A program made the position numbers and the translations under genes. Below are positions 1 to 8,310 of a stretch of DNA of 12,808 bases, piece after piece. The DNA comes from Capsaspora owczarzaki ATCC 30864 (taxonomy: Eukaryota; Opisthokonta; Filasterea). A model generated the notes under the pieces. That model was given only the letters and a program-made list of their open reading frames with translations, was not told the DNA's origin and ran no database searches. How positions within the stretch are numbered: position 1 is the stretch's first letter; each line of letters begins with the position of its first letter. The stretch is from NCBI RefSeq assembly GCF_000151315.2, contig NW_011887313.1, forward strand, positions 1 through 12,808, in the 5' to 3' direction.

Positions 1-410
1 ACTGGTGCAGTCATTGAGTGGTGGCTGCGAAGTTGTGCCAGCAGCGCTTTCCTGTGTCTGTGCGACCGTCCCCGACCGCCTCCGCCTCAGAAACAAAGTG
101 CCACAACTGTATCACGTCACTGGACATGCAAAGGCGCGCGTTGACATGGCCTGGGGAGCAGTAGCAAGGAGGAGCGCCAATCGCAATGGACCGCCAGCCA
201 ATTCCCCTCCTCATCGTTTCGCGTTCCAGGACAGTCCCCGCCGTCCAATTTCCACAACTATGCACTGCAAACAACATATATTGCATACTACGATTGAAAG
301 AAACAAGCCAAACCCAAGCATTCGCAAGTTGAAAAACACCGAATTTTTGAAAAAATTCGGTCGTTCCGAAATTCGGAAAAAATTTTCCACTGTGGAGGCA
401 GATGAGGTGC
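1..410. other. Stretch without a recognised gene
   Basis: ORFs of about 135 codons are open on both strands here, but they overlap each other. Neither shows a recognisable motif, a clear splice context or a domain. I see no RNA gene. The segment may be the flank of an unrelated locus or an old repeat. The only structured part is the palindrome cluster near 339-378. Confidence 0.5.
339..378. repeat. Two adjacent A/T-rich palindromes
   Basis: CCGAATTTTT at 339-348 and its exact reverse complement at 351-360 are separated by two bases, giving a perfect 10 bp hairpin. Four bases later TTCCGAA (364-370) and TTCGGAA (372-378) form a second palindrome around one central base. Both contain the ATTCGG word that also begins each unit of the tandem array downstream. 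The function is unknown. Confidence 0.6.
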
Positions 411-942
411 ACTTTTTATGACAGATTCGGAATCAGCGCACATCGTGGACAAATGTTCGCATCAGAATTGCTCTGCACAATCGGGGGGGGGGGGGTTAGG
501 GGGAATTGTTGGAGACAACAATGCGATAACGTGAGAAATTCACCTTTGACGTCGATTTTCACCAAAACGAGCATGGTGACCTCTACTTTTTATTGCAGGT
601 TCGGATTCGGCGCAATGTATAGATGGATGTGAATGTCAACTTTGTTCTGGAAAATCAGAGGAGGGGAAGTGGTTTGGGAAACCATGGTAAAACCGTGCGA
701 ATTTCACCTTTGAGCTCGATTTGCGCAAAACCGAGCGTGATGACGTATACCTTTTATTGCAGATTCGGATTCGGCGCACTGTATAGATGGATGTGAATGT
801 CAATTTTGTTCTGCAAAATCAGCGCAGGGGAAGTGGTTTGGGAAACCATGGAAACCGTGCGAAATTCACCTTTGAGCTCGATTTGCGCAAAAACAAACTC
901 GATGACGTATACTTTTTATTGCAGATTCGGAATCAGCGCATT
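411..942. repeat. Tandem array of a ~165 bp unit, about 3.2 copies
   Basis: The anchor AC(C/T)TTTTAT..CAG.TTCGGA recurs at 411, 585, 749 and 911, giving periods of 174, 164 and 162 bp. Units two and three are close copies and share GTATAGATGGATGTGAATGT, GGGAAGTGGTTTGGGAAACC and CACCTTTGAGCTCGATTTGC. The first unit is more diverged and holds a 13-G run. The last copy breaks off about 30 bp in, roughly 90 bp before the LINE. The unit has no conserved open frame. It may be a minisatellite, or the monomers of a promoter or 5'UTR of some other element. Confidence 0.8.
483..502 (+). other. G13 run followed by GG-rich tract
   Basis: Thirteen consecutive G (483-495) are followed by TTA and five more G. 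The tract lies inside the first, most diverged unit of the tandem array and is absent from the other units. A four-stranded G structure is possible, but this rests on composition only. Confidence 0.45.
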
Positions 943-1034
943 TCATAGGTGTCAGTACATATCTTAGATCTTCTGAAAAACGTGGTTCCAATTTTGGAAG
1001 GCAACCTAACACTTAACTCGGGGCCAGCTTTTAA

Positions 1035-2849
1035 GACCCGGGCAACTACCGACCAATCACCTGTCTCAACGTGGACTCGAAGATTATTTCCAGAGCCTTG
1101 GTGGCGCGCTTTGCCCTGATTGCCCCTGAGATTGTCAACCTCAACCGGAACGGATTTGTTCCTGGTCGTACCATCGATGCCAACATCCATCTCATGCGCG
1201 ACTTGCTCGATTTGTGCCGCGTGTGCAACATTCCGGGTGTTGCTGTCCTGCTGGACTCGGAAAAGGCATTCGACAGAGTCGATCACCAATTCTTATTCCA
1301 AGCACTCCGCAAGTACGGCGTCAGTGAGAGTTTCATCAGTTGGATGGAACTGCTCAACACTGGCTGCCAATCCCGCGTTGTGTACAACTGCACCATCTCG
1401 CTTCCATTCCCGATCAAACGATCTGTGCGTCAAGGGAGCGTCGAAGCGCCGTTCTTGTATGCCATCTACGCCGGCGTCATCTCCGACTATGTCATCCACA
1501 AACTGCGCGACAAGATGCTCTCTCTGGCCCTGAGGTCTGGTCCTCAAATCGTGGAACCCAGCTTGTTTGCTGACGACACATCGATCTTCCTGTCGGATCC
1601 CAACCACATCCATGCCCTGTTTGAAGTCTACGCAACAGTTGGCAGGGCTACCAACCTCAAGATCAACGAGGCCAAAACCTCCGTCCTGCGTCTCGGCCCC
1701 CTTCGGGATGCCGATCCGCCGGACGGCTTGGCTCATCTCCAATGGGTGCCTCCTGACGGCACCACTCGAGTCCTTGGCGTGCAACTTGGCTACGGCGATC
1801 TTGCCAAAGCCAACTTCGAGCCCCTGCGAGCCAAGGTCGCGCGTGCGCTGGGTCGTTGGTCGCGCCACAGTCTCTCGATCGCTGGCAGGGTCCTGATTGC
1901 CAACGCGATCGGACTCTCCCGCGTCTGGTACCACTGTCGCTGCATCCACATGCCCAACACGTACTCCAAGGCACTGTCCGACACTGTCTACAATTATCTC
2001 TGGAAAGGCCGATTCTCCCCGGTCGCCAGGAAGGTTGTGACCGCTCCTCCCAAAACGATCGTGTTTGGGCTTGGACTCATCGATCTCCCCACCAACATTG
2101 CAGCGACGGCTGCCCAAGCGCTAATCAACTTCCTGTCGCCTGTCCCCAGCTTCTGGAAGTTGGTTGTCAACCACCTCGCCGAAGTGGCTGACAGACCAGC
2201 TCGGCTCTCCGACTATCCTGTCGCCGAGTACACGGCCATGCAGCGGCTAGTCGCCAAATTCCCATTTAGACTTTCGCTCTCGGTGTTCTGGCACCATGCC
2301 TTCAGGGCGTGGCGCAGGCTGCTCCCTTTCTCTGAGCCTCCTCGCTCGAAGAACGAACTGCTCGCCACTCCCCTCTGGCGCAACCCCATGCTTGACAAGA
2401 TCGACTTCAGGATGCTACGGAAACACGGCATCTCGTACCTCCATCATCTCCACTCTGGCAAGAAATGGCAGTCGGCCCGCGATCTCCGCGAGTTCTGCGA
2501 CTCCCGTCTGCCACAGGTCGAAGCCAGACTCCAAGTGATCCGCTCTAAAGTCTCGCACATCGACCCGTCCAAACTGCGGATCGCCCCTGTGCGCTTCCGC
2601 GAGAACGATTGGGTTGTTGACTCGTGGGGCTTCCTCCGCAGAATCTTGGAAACTCCGGCCGCCGACGCCTTGTCTGTGCGCGTGAAGCCCTACGTGTTCC
2701 GCCTCCACGGTCAGGTTGTGGTGCCTAAGCACATCCTCTCAGCCAGGCTCCCGCTTGCTGAACTCACACCCAGCAGTGGTATCGGATTGGACCTCTCCGT
2801 CTGCCAAGTCCCACACCAAGCCAAGCGACCTGCTGATGCAGCTCGCTGA
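1035..2849 (+). CDS. LINE ORF2 fragment: reverse transcriptase domain
   Basis: This is the RNA-dependent DNA polymerase part of a LINE ORF2 protein, which copies the element's RNA at a nicked chromosomal target. NYRPI at the very start is the RT motif before the fingers. G28-FVPGR-T is the motif around block 2. VLLDSEKAFDRVDH (from about 1248) is motif A with the catalytic Asp. VRQGS (from about 1425) is motif B. LFADD (1563-1577) is motif C with the catalytic Asp pair. A thumb and connection region follows to the stop at 2847. There is no genuine start codon because the 5' end is truncated; the numbered residue counts from a GTG at 1071. Motif B reads RQGSVEAPFLY, where L1 elements usually carry a DPLSP-like stretch. 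The frame is lost before the true C-terminus, which continues in another frame (see the next entry). Confidence 0.85.
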   Translation, partial: DPGNYRPITCLNVDSKIISRALVARFALIAPEIVNLNRNGFVPGRTIDANIHLMRDLLDLCRVCNIPGVAVLLDSEKAFDRVDHQFLFQALRKYGVSESFISWMELLNTGCQSRVVYNCTISLPFPIKRSVRQGSVEAPFLYAIYAGVISDYVIHKLRDKMLSLALRSGPQIVEPSLFADDTSIFLSDPNHIHALFEVYATVGRATNLKINEAKTSVLRLGPLRDADPPDGLAHLQWVPPDGTTRVLGVQLGYGDLAKANFEPLRAKVARALGRWSRHSLSIAGRVLIANAIGLSRVWYHCRCIHMPNTYSKALSDTVYNYLWKGRFSPVARKVVTAPPKTIVFGLGLIDLPTNIAATAAQALINFLSPVPSFWKLVVNHLAEVADRPARLSDYPVAEYTAMQRLVAKFPFRLSLSVFWHHAFRAWRRLLPFSEPPRSKNELLATPLWRNPMLDKIDFRMLRKHGISYLHHLHSGKKWQSARDLREFCDSRLPQVEARLQVIRSKVSHIDPSKLRIAPVRFRENDWVVDSWGFLRRILETPAADALSVRVKPYVFRLHGQVVVPKHILSARLPLAELTPSSGIGLDLSVCQVPHQAKRPADAAR

Positions 2850-3960
2850 AGCCTATCCTCCACCAAAACGCCCTGAGGTCGAAGGATTCTTCTTTGGCTC
2901 TCTTATGCGTCTCGACGTTGACCCATCCCGGCTGCAGCTGCGTGGCGCTCCCGAGAACATGTATCGCTCGCTCTGCATCGACAAAGACCTAGACGACCTT
3001 CGCCGCACCGCAAATCGCTCCAGGAGGACGATGCTCGAAAGCCGCCATCCCTCTGAAATTGAGAATGCCCGCTACTGGCTGGCACTCTACCCCAAACACA
3101 TCGAGGAGTGCAAAAAGCGCGTGCACATCGTGCGATGCACCTCATCTGACGCATCGCTGCGCAATCTTCGCCACATGCTCACGCCCGCCCCGGTCAAACC
3201 AACTGCCCTGGTCGAGTGGGAGCAAATCCTAGGACCCGTGCACTGGTCCAAACTGCGCCGCAACATGATGACCAATCTTGTCCCGCGCAACCGTGCCGGC
3301 CTCATCTGGCGCATCGCTCACAACACCGAGTACCTGGGTGAGATTCGTCTGCTGTCTCGTCGCGACAAGCTCACCAACGAACAACTCCGCGAGGAGTCAC
3401 ACAGTGGCGCGTTCGCCTGCGTCCACTGCTTCCGACTTCATGGCACCCGTGCCCCTCTCGAAAACTGGCTGCACATGATTGTCCACTGCCCCCTGGCTGT
3501 GGCGGTCTGGCGCGAGGCCGAAACGCTGTTCAGCCACGCGCAAGGCCCCTGGTTCCCTAGACAGCGTTCGCAATGGCTCTTTGGCCCTATCAAGAACAAA
3601 CGCTACCACGCCTTGATGAAAGACGAAGCACTCGCTTGTCTCACCATCGTCATGCACACTGCCCGTTGGACTCTCTGGACGCTGCGCTGCACTGCCAAGT
3701 TCGACAACACAGTGTTCACCCCCGCCGACGCGGTCCTCCGCTTTCGGTACCTCATCACACTGGCAGCGCGCCTCGAGCACTCTACCATACCCCTCCCCAA
3801 TCCCTGGAGGACTGACGACGACGGCGACGACTTTGGCGCCGCCCCTCTCCATACTGATGAGCAAGAGCATCCCCCCTTCGAAAGCAGGTGGGGAAAGGCT
3901 TTTGAAATCCGGTACAATGAACGTCTTTCCACACAACTGTTTGCCCTCGCGTACACCTAG
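2716..3960 (+). CDS. LINE ORF2 C-terminal region with CCHC zinc knuckle, frameshifted
   Basis: This continues the reverse-transcriptase protein in the next frame. The true junction lies inside the overlap 2716-2849, probably around 2780-2836 where protein-like sequence passes from one frame to the other. No ATG is needed; the first in-frame one is at 2836. The visible motif is C-x2-C-x14-H-x4-C (codons at 3418, 3427, 3472 and 3487). It matches the nucleic-acid-binding knuckle found near the C-terminus of many LINE ORF2 proteins (zf-RVT type). A tryptophan- and arginine-rich stretch and an acidic DDDGDD patch follow before the stop at 3958. No RNase H domain was recognised. The frameshift could be a mutation or a sequencing error. 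Confidence 0.75.
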   Translation: MWCLSTSSQPGSRLLNSHPAVVSDWTSPSAKSHTKPSDLLMQLAEAYPPPKRPEVEGFFFGSLMRLDVDPSRLQLRGAPENMYRSLCIDKDLDDLRRTANRSRRTMLESRHPSEIENARYWLALYPKHIEECKKRVHIVRCTSSDASLRNLRHMLTPAPVKPTALVEWEQILGPVHWSKLRRNMMTNLVPRNRAGLIWRIAHNTEYLGEIRLLSRRDKLTNEQLREESHSGAFACVHCFRLHGTRAPLENWLHMIVHCPLAVAVWREAETLFSHAQGPWFPRQRSQWLFGPIKNKRYHALMKDEALACLTIVMHTARWTLWTLRCTAKFDNTVFTPADAVLRFRYLITLAARLEHSTIPLPNPWRTDDDGDDFGAAPLHTDEQEHPPFESRWGKAFEIRYNERLSTQLFALAYT

Positions 3961-4172
3961 TACCCGCAAATTGTGTGTAAAGCGGTTGACCGTTTCTGAA
4001 TTGTCGCTCCTTACGACAGTGTGCTGTCCCACCGCCTGCCAGCCGTCTACTTGTTAGTGAACCGAAATGGCTAGCAACATGTCTTTCGTGGTGTATAGGT
4101 GGGGAATGCCTGATCCTTCCATTGTCAGCCCGGCTGATCATCTGTTCGAGTTCCTCTGTGAGCTCTTGAGCA

Positions 4173-4271
4173 CTCTCCCCGCATGCCTTCACCGGTGTGC
4201 GTTATGACGACATTCAACTGTCTCATATCCTACGTTCTTTTTTCTTTGTTATTCTTAATAAAGCTTTAGAC
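4173..4271 (+). repeat. LINE 3'UTR end, copy 1
   Basis: This is the last 99 bp of the LINE 3'UTR before its tail. It aligns without gaps, at a fixed offset of 122, to 4295-4393. I count seven mismatches over 99 bases. It carries the intact AATAAA. Confidence 0.9.
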
Positions 4272-4293
4272 GGTAAAAAAAAAAAAAAAAAAA
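4257..4293 (+). promoter_or_regulatory. LINE polyadenylation signal and A19 tail
   Basis: AATAAA at 4257-4262 is followed 12 bases later by 19 A (4275-4293). This is the expected 3' terminus of a reverse-transcribed polyadenylated transcript and fixes the element's + orientation. Confidence 0.85.
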
Positions 4294-4294
4294 C

Positions 4295-4393
4295 CTCTCC
4301 CCACATGCCTTCACTGGTGTGCGCTACGACGACATTCAACTGTCTCATATCCTACGTTCTTTTTTCGTTGTGATTCTTACTAAAGCTTTAGAC
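4295..4393 (+). repeat. LINE 3'UTR end, copy 2, directly after the A tail
   Basis: This is a second copy of the 99 bp 3'UTR end, starting one base after the A19 tail. Its polyadenylation signal is changed to ACTAAA (4379-4384) and it has no A tail of its own. It may be the remnant of an older, almost fully truncated insertion, or part of a tandemly organised 3' end. Confidence 0.9.
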
Positions 4394-5093
4394 AGGAAGG
4401 TCAGAAGAGAAGACCGCCATTTCACTACTACCCAAAAAACGCGCCAGTATGACCAGCACGCTGACACCAAACTTGTTACAGCAAGAATACGCTAAACACA
4501 TTGCCCTTTCCCCTTACTCTTTTGCCCTGATCATGTTCCTCCTCTTTGTGGGGTTTGAGCTTTAAAAGCGTTTCCAAACGTAATCCAAAAAAAGGGGAAA
4601 GGTCAAAAACAAAGTAAAGCTGCCGAGACAAAAGTTCTTCTCCGAAAATCTCTCCCGCCCTCGAGAGAGGCTCATCGTGGACGAAGCATACCAACAGGGC
4701 CATTGGGCGGGGGGTACTGGCACCACTGAAGGCGAGCGCAGAGAGTGAGCGGATCGCAGCAGTTGGCTTGATCCGTCGGTAAGCCGCTGCACTCGAGACA
4801 GCCGTTGAAGATGCGAAAGGTCGCAGATAACTCAACATTATGAAAAGAATGACCACAAACACAAAGGACGACTGAAACAATACTCGTACAACGTTGAAAG
4901 TATAATGGTACAAGAACGCCAGCAGATCACTCCAAACGCGCCGAGTCGAACGAACACGAGGAAAAACACAATGAACGGTTTGCCGGTACAAATCAGCCTC
5001 GTCGGTGCAATGCGAGGGCTGTATTCCACCGACGCTCCAATTGACCTGGCTCTCGCTTTCGTGATACGCAAACTCGGTGTGGACTTGTACCTC
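4394..5093. other. Stretch without a convincing gene between LINE and CR-RHS gene
   Basis: No domain was recognised on either strand. On the minus strand a GTAAGA donor-like site overlaps the CR-RHS stop (GT at 5097-5096). An AATACAG acceptor lies 79 bp further on (exon would begin at 5018). The phase fits, and the frame then stays open to a stop at 4838. That optional last exon would add about 60 hydrophobic, cysteine- and tryptophan-containing residues. I treat it as an alternative only, because composition gives no clear coding signal. Confidence 0.45.
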
Positions 5094-6198
5094 TTACTGG
5101 TTCTTTTGCTTTCGTGGTTTGGCGTCAAGAGCGTACGGCCACTGGAGCACCTTTTTGCTTGGAATGGCTTCGGCAGGATACTTGTACACTGTTGTGACGG
5201 GGCCGTTCTTTGTTCGGATCGTCTTGCTCACTTGCTCGTTGGCGTGCTGCATCAAAAACTTTCGCAAGTCGGCCGCGCTCTTGAACACTGTTCCGTCATC
5301 ACGATACCTGTCAATCATGACAGCCATGGCACGGGCGCGTTTCATGCTCGTTTGCCTCGGCACATGGAATTGACTCGCCATGCGACCAACAGTGCTCAGG
5401 TGTGGGTTGTAATTCCAAAAAACTGAGCATGGCAGTCAGTCACGGTCGACGCAAGACAACATTCGCGTGCATTCAGGTCAGCTTACTCTCCGCAATGAAC
5501 TTGAAGCCGGCAGTGAACTTGTCCATTCCCGCTCGATCCAACACGAACGATCGTTCCTTGAGAAGAGCCTCATCGAGATTCTCCATTCGCGACGATGTCA
5601 GCAACGCCACGACAGCAGACCTTTGCTGTGGCTCCGGCAGCGCTTCTGTTGCCTTCAGTATCAGCTCATTCTGATACTCGTGCGATACGGTCGACTCGAC
5701 TTGATCGAGCTTGCACTGCACAACCAGCGTGACTGGAACATATTCTCCCTAGATTTTTAAATGAGTGACCTCTCTCCAATCCACCATTATTGCATGTGCG
5801 CTGCCTTACTGCCAATGTTTCCTCATGGACAATGCACCAACCGTCAATACCAGTAGTACCCTCAGGGCTCAGGGTGAAACGTCGGTTTGTGGGACGTGAG
5901 CTGGATTCGATTGGCCTTTCTGAGAAATTCTTGGTGCGCCAAAGCTGCACGTCAACAAAAAGCCTTGGGGTGTCAGGGCCCGAGACTGTGCCCTCGAAAA
6001 TGTGGTTGATCGGCACGAACCGGACGTCGGGATCCTCCTTAAGAGCCCAAGCTGCCGCAACAAGAACGCGCAGATTCAAGATCGTGATGCAGAACACCTC
6101 CCAACCGTGCCAACGAAACGACGGGCCAATAGTCATGAAAGATTGAAGCTGCAGAAACACACGATCGATCGCTGTAACACAACGTTCGTTCAGGTTGT
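5094..6198 (-). CDS. CR-RHS gene, restriction-endonuclease-fold nuclease exons
   Basis: Three exons (6198-5810, 5748-5487 and 5422-5094) are separated by 61 and 64 nt introns. Helical Glu632 (in WEVF), Asp717 (in GIDGW) and Gln739-x-Lys741 (in VVQCK) give the E...D...QxK signature of a PD-(D/E)xK-type nuclease, with Gln in the usual Glu position. This signature appears only when the acceptor CTAG|GGAG (exon starting 5748) is used. The next acceptors downstream either shift the frame or delete the catalytic Gln. The following intron has a clean CTGAC branch-site-like motif and the acceptor GCTCAG. The protein ends in a basic tail, KPRKQKNQ. Expected activity is metal-dependent DNA cleavage, inferred from the fold and motif only. 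Confidence 0.75.
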
Positions 6199-6274
6199 CT
6201 GTGGGCAACAGCAAACCAGACTGTTATGTTAGAACGAAGCAAGAATTTTCTGACCAAAACATACGATAGTGTAC

Positions 6275-7543
6275 CTGTGCTGGTCAATGTAAGCAAATCC
6301 ACGCGCGGAAAGAGAAAGAGCGGGCTGTTGGGTGATAACTTGTACAGCACTCCAAGTGCCTGGAGATCATCCACAGAACAAGACGGCGGATTCACGCCAT
6401 CACAAACTGACATGATGTCGAGAAACTGCTTGTAGGCAACTTCGATTGTCTTGAGCGTATCAGATGTTTCCTTGAGCGCTGCAAGGATGGAGCGAGGCAA
6501 ACCGGCTACATTCTGAATAGAGCGCATGAACTCCGGTTTGAATCGCCAGTCTCCATGCGTAGTTTGCTCGCTTGACTGTGCAGTCGATTGGACGTGGTCG
6601 AGTAGCCTGGCGGTGGCGGACCCGGTCAGCGGAGCAATGGGAACGTGCTCAACGGGCAGACTCGAGTCGACAGCGATGACGGTCGAGATTGCAGAGGTCA
6701 ACTGGTCCGACTTGGTACCAGCGATCATCATCCAAGTTGGGGTTGAGGGTTTCCGACAGATATCTTGAAGTGGACCCAAAGCCTGTGACCAAAATCGTCG
6801 CCGACGTCGGACGGCTGGAAGCGACCGGTGGTCGCTCAGCCGATATGACTGATTGACTTTCGCGTCGAGAAGGCGAGTGGCTTCGTCAACTGCAATAAAG
6901 ATGTGCAACTGGCGAGGATCAATTTGGCGCCTGGCTGCCTCGGTTCTGCGGATCAGATCCATGGCGGCTTTGACAGAAATGTTCGCGACAGTGTCCAGAT
7001 CAGGCAAGGCAAAGTAGCTTCCCAAGAGCCGCTTGGCGATGGCGTGCTCGGGGTGACGGTCCTGTTCTTTTGGGTTCCAAGTGGTGCCCGGATCAGCATT
7101 CAAGGTGACGAAGAGGCGAAGGTAGGGAACATGAGTCCCTTTTGGTGGAGCGCAGACTTTAGGCACAATGTCTCGGAGTGTGCTGAGACACATCCGAGTC
7201 TTGCCACAGCCAGGGACTGTTGCCGCGAGCGCAACCGGATACTGCATGCGGTCCGTACCGCCTGCTCGAACATTCGCAAGAAACTGGACGATCAGATTGG
7301 TCAAGAACCTCTTCGTCTCCTTGCGCCCAAAGAGTGGATGCTTGTGCTTCTCCATGGCAGTGGTCTGTATCAATTTTCACACCGTCAACGTCAGTTTTCG
7401 CCGAAGAATCCAAGAGGAACTTCATTCCATCCTAGGCCTTACAATCGTCTTTTCTGGGTCAGGGCTCAAGACTGAGTAACGTTCGGTAAGCGCCATTTCA
7501 AGCACGTCCACCCGAGTAATGAGCGCCGTGGGATCGGAAGGAA
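6275..7543 (-). CDS. CR-RHS gene, P-loop NTPase exons
   Basis: A small exon (7543-7443) is followed by a 78 nt intron and the large exon 7364-6275. The large exon opens with the LFGRKE-type lead-in seen before the P-loop in this class. Walker A is PGCGKT, residues about 286-291, with the lysine codon at 7202-7200. Walker B is FIAVDEA, with the Asp-Glu pair at about 395-396. MMIAGTKS at about 448-454 sits where a sensor-1 strand is expected. The NTPase should bind and hydrolyse ATP or GTP. In the family it is coupled to a C-terminal nuclease. The exon ends at ACAG|GTACAC in phase 1. The ATG at 7355 looks like a start in the large exon, but the acceptor GATACAG just upstream joins in phase to the previous exon. 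Confidence 0.85.
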
Positions 7544-7564
7544 CTGCACGCCAAGCGAAAAGTG

Positions 7565-7755
<191 letters not shown>

Positions 7756-7768
7756 CGTCAGTTCGTAC

Positions 7769-7998
7769 CTTGGTCCATGGACCACTGCTCGACCCAAGAA
7801 AGGAACAAGCTCGTCCGCGTGGTTTCAAGATCGTCGACCTTGCTGTCCTTGCCATTATTGGCATTGATCTGGTCAGTCAACGTACGTTTGCGAGCTTTCA
7901 CTCGTTCGGCAATTGTCGCCACTGGGGCACGAACAACGTTCCCGAGCTCTCTCGCAAATACTCGTCTGGTTGTCGCTTTGTCGTCTTTGTAGTTGTTA
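7769..7998 (-). CDS. CR-RHS gene, remainder of exon 4 downstream of the transposon
   Basis: This is the second half of the split exon. It starts at the TA duplication (7998-7997) and ends at the donor CCAAG|GTACG, with the intron beginning at 7768. It continues in the frame left open at 10650 on the other side of the element. The frame also runs upstream into the transposon's inverted repeat as a 110-codon ORF, but that has no ATG and is an artefact of the junction. The stretch is helical and charged, with K/R-rich segments, and its role is unknown. Confidence 0.7.
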
Positions 7999-8178
7999 CA
8001 GTATTGTGCGTCCGAAGATGAAAACTGCAATATGAGGTTGGAAATAGAAACGGACGATTTGGTTTTTAAACATTTGAAATGGTACAAATTTGTAGTGCGA
8101 TTTTGGACAAAATGCTATCGATTTGGTTTTTAAAAACACGAAACTGTCCAAACTGCGCCCGAGTTGGTTTTTGCCAAG
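7999..8178 (+). repeat. Left inverted repeat of the transposon
   Basis: It begins CAGTATTGTGC and matches the reverse complement of 10471-10647 imperfectly. Shared blocks are GAGGTTGGAAAT (8034), CGGACGA (8051), CGATTTGGTTTT (near 8119) and GAGTTGGTTTTTG (8161). The word GATTTGGTTTTTAAA occurs twice (about 8056 and 8120), and a related GTTGGTTTTTG lies at the inner end. These are candidate transposase-binding direct repeats. Confidence 0.85.
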
Positions 8179-8310
8179 ATAAGGTCTGGTTTTTTGGCGC
8201 GAAAACTTTGGAATAAAAGCTTGAAACTGAAAATTCGCACTCTTGGTTGGGAAATTGCCACTTCATGTTTGGGATTTGCAAACACCCCCAGACGAACCTG
8301 CTCTGTAGCC

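Larger units (their letters stand above)
1032..4293 (+). mobile_element. 5'-truncated non-LTR retrotransposon (LINE, L1/Tx1-like)
   Basis: Coding similarity begins abruptly with DPGNYRPI just after an in-frame TAA at 1032. The AP endonuclease and the start of ORF2 are missing, as expected from incomplete target-primed reverse transcription. Reverse transcriptase, a long C-terminal region with a CCHC knuckle, a ~310 bp 3'UTR, AATAAA (4257-4262) and A19 (4275-4293) follow in the normal order. I found no convincing target-site duplication comparing the bases before 1032 with those after 4293 or 4393. A frameshift near 2800 makes this copy non-autonomous. Assignment to L1/Tx1 rather than another LINE clade rests on the RT motif style and the knuckle, and is tentative. 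Confidence 0.85.

Noticed and set aside
400-960. CRISPR-like array
   Set aside because: The repeated units are adjacent ~165 bp tandem copies without spacers, in a eukaryotic context.
1293-2117. 274-codon minus-strand ORF opposite the reverse transcriptase
   Set aside because: It is antisense to a domain with clear catalytic motifs and shows no motif of its own; a shadow frame in GC-rich coding DNA.
3397-4032. 211-codon minus-strand ORF opposite the LINE C-terminal region
   Set aside because: It is a shadow of the knuckle-bearing frame, without recognisable features.
4476-4991. 171-codon minus-strand ORF as an independent gene or further CR-RHS exon
   Set aside because: Its start is TTG, it has no domain, and the available acceptor does not bring it into phase with the gene's last donor.
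7758-8087. 110-codon minus-strand ORF taken as a complete small gene
   Set aside because: It has no ATG start and crosses the transposon boundary at 7999. Only the part from 7998 down to 7769 is gene sequence; the rest is inverted repeat.
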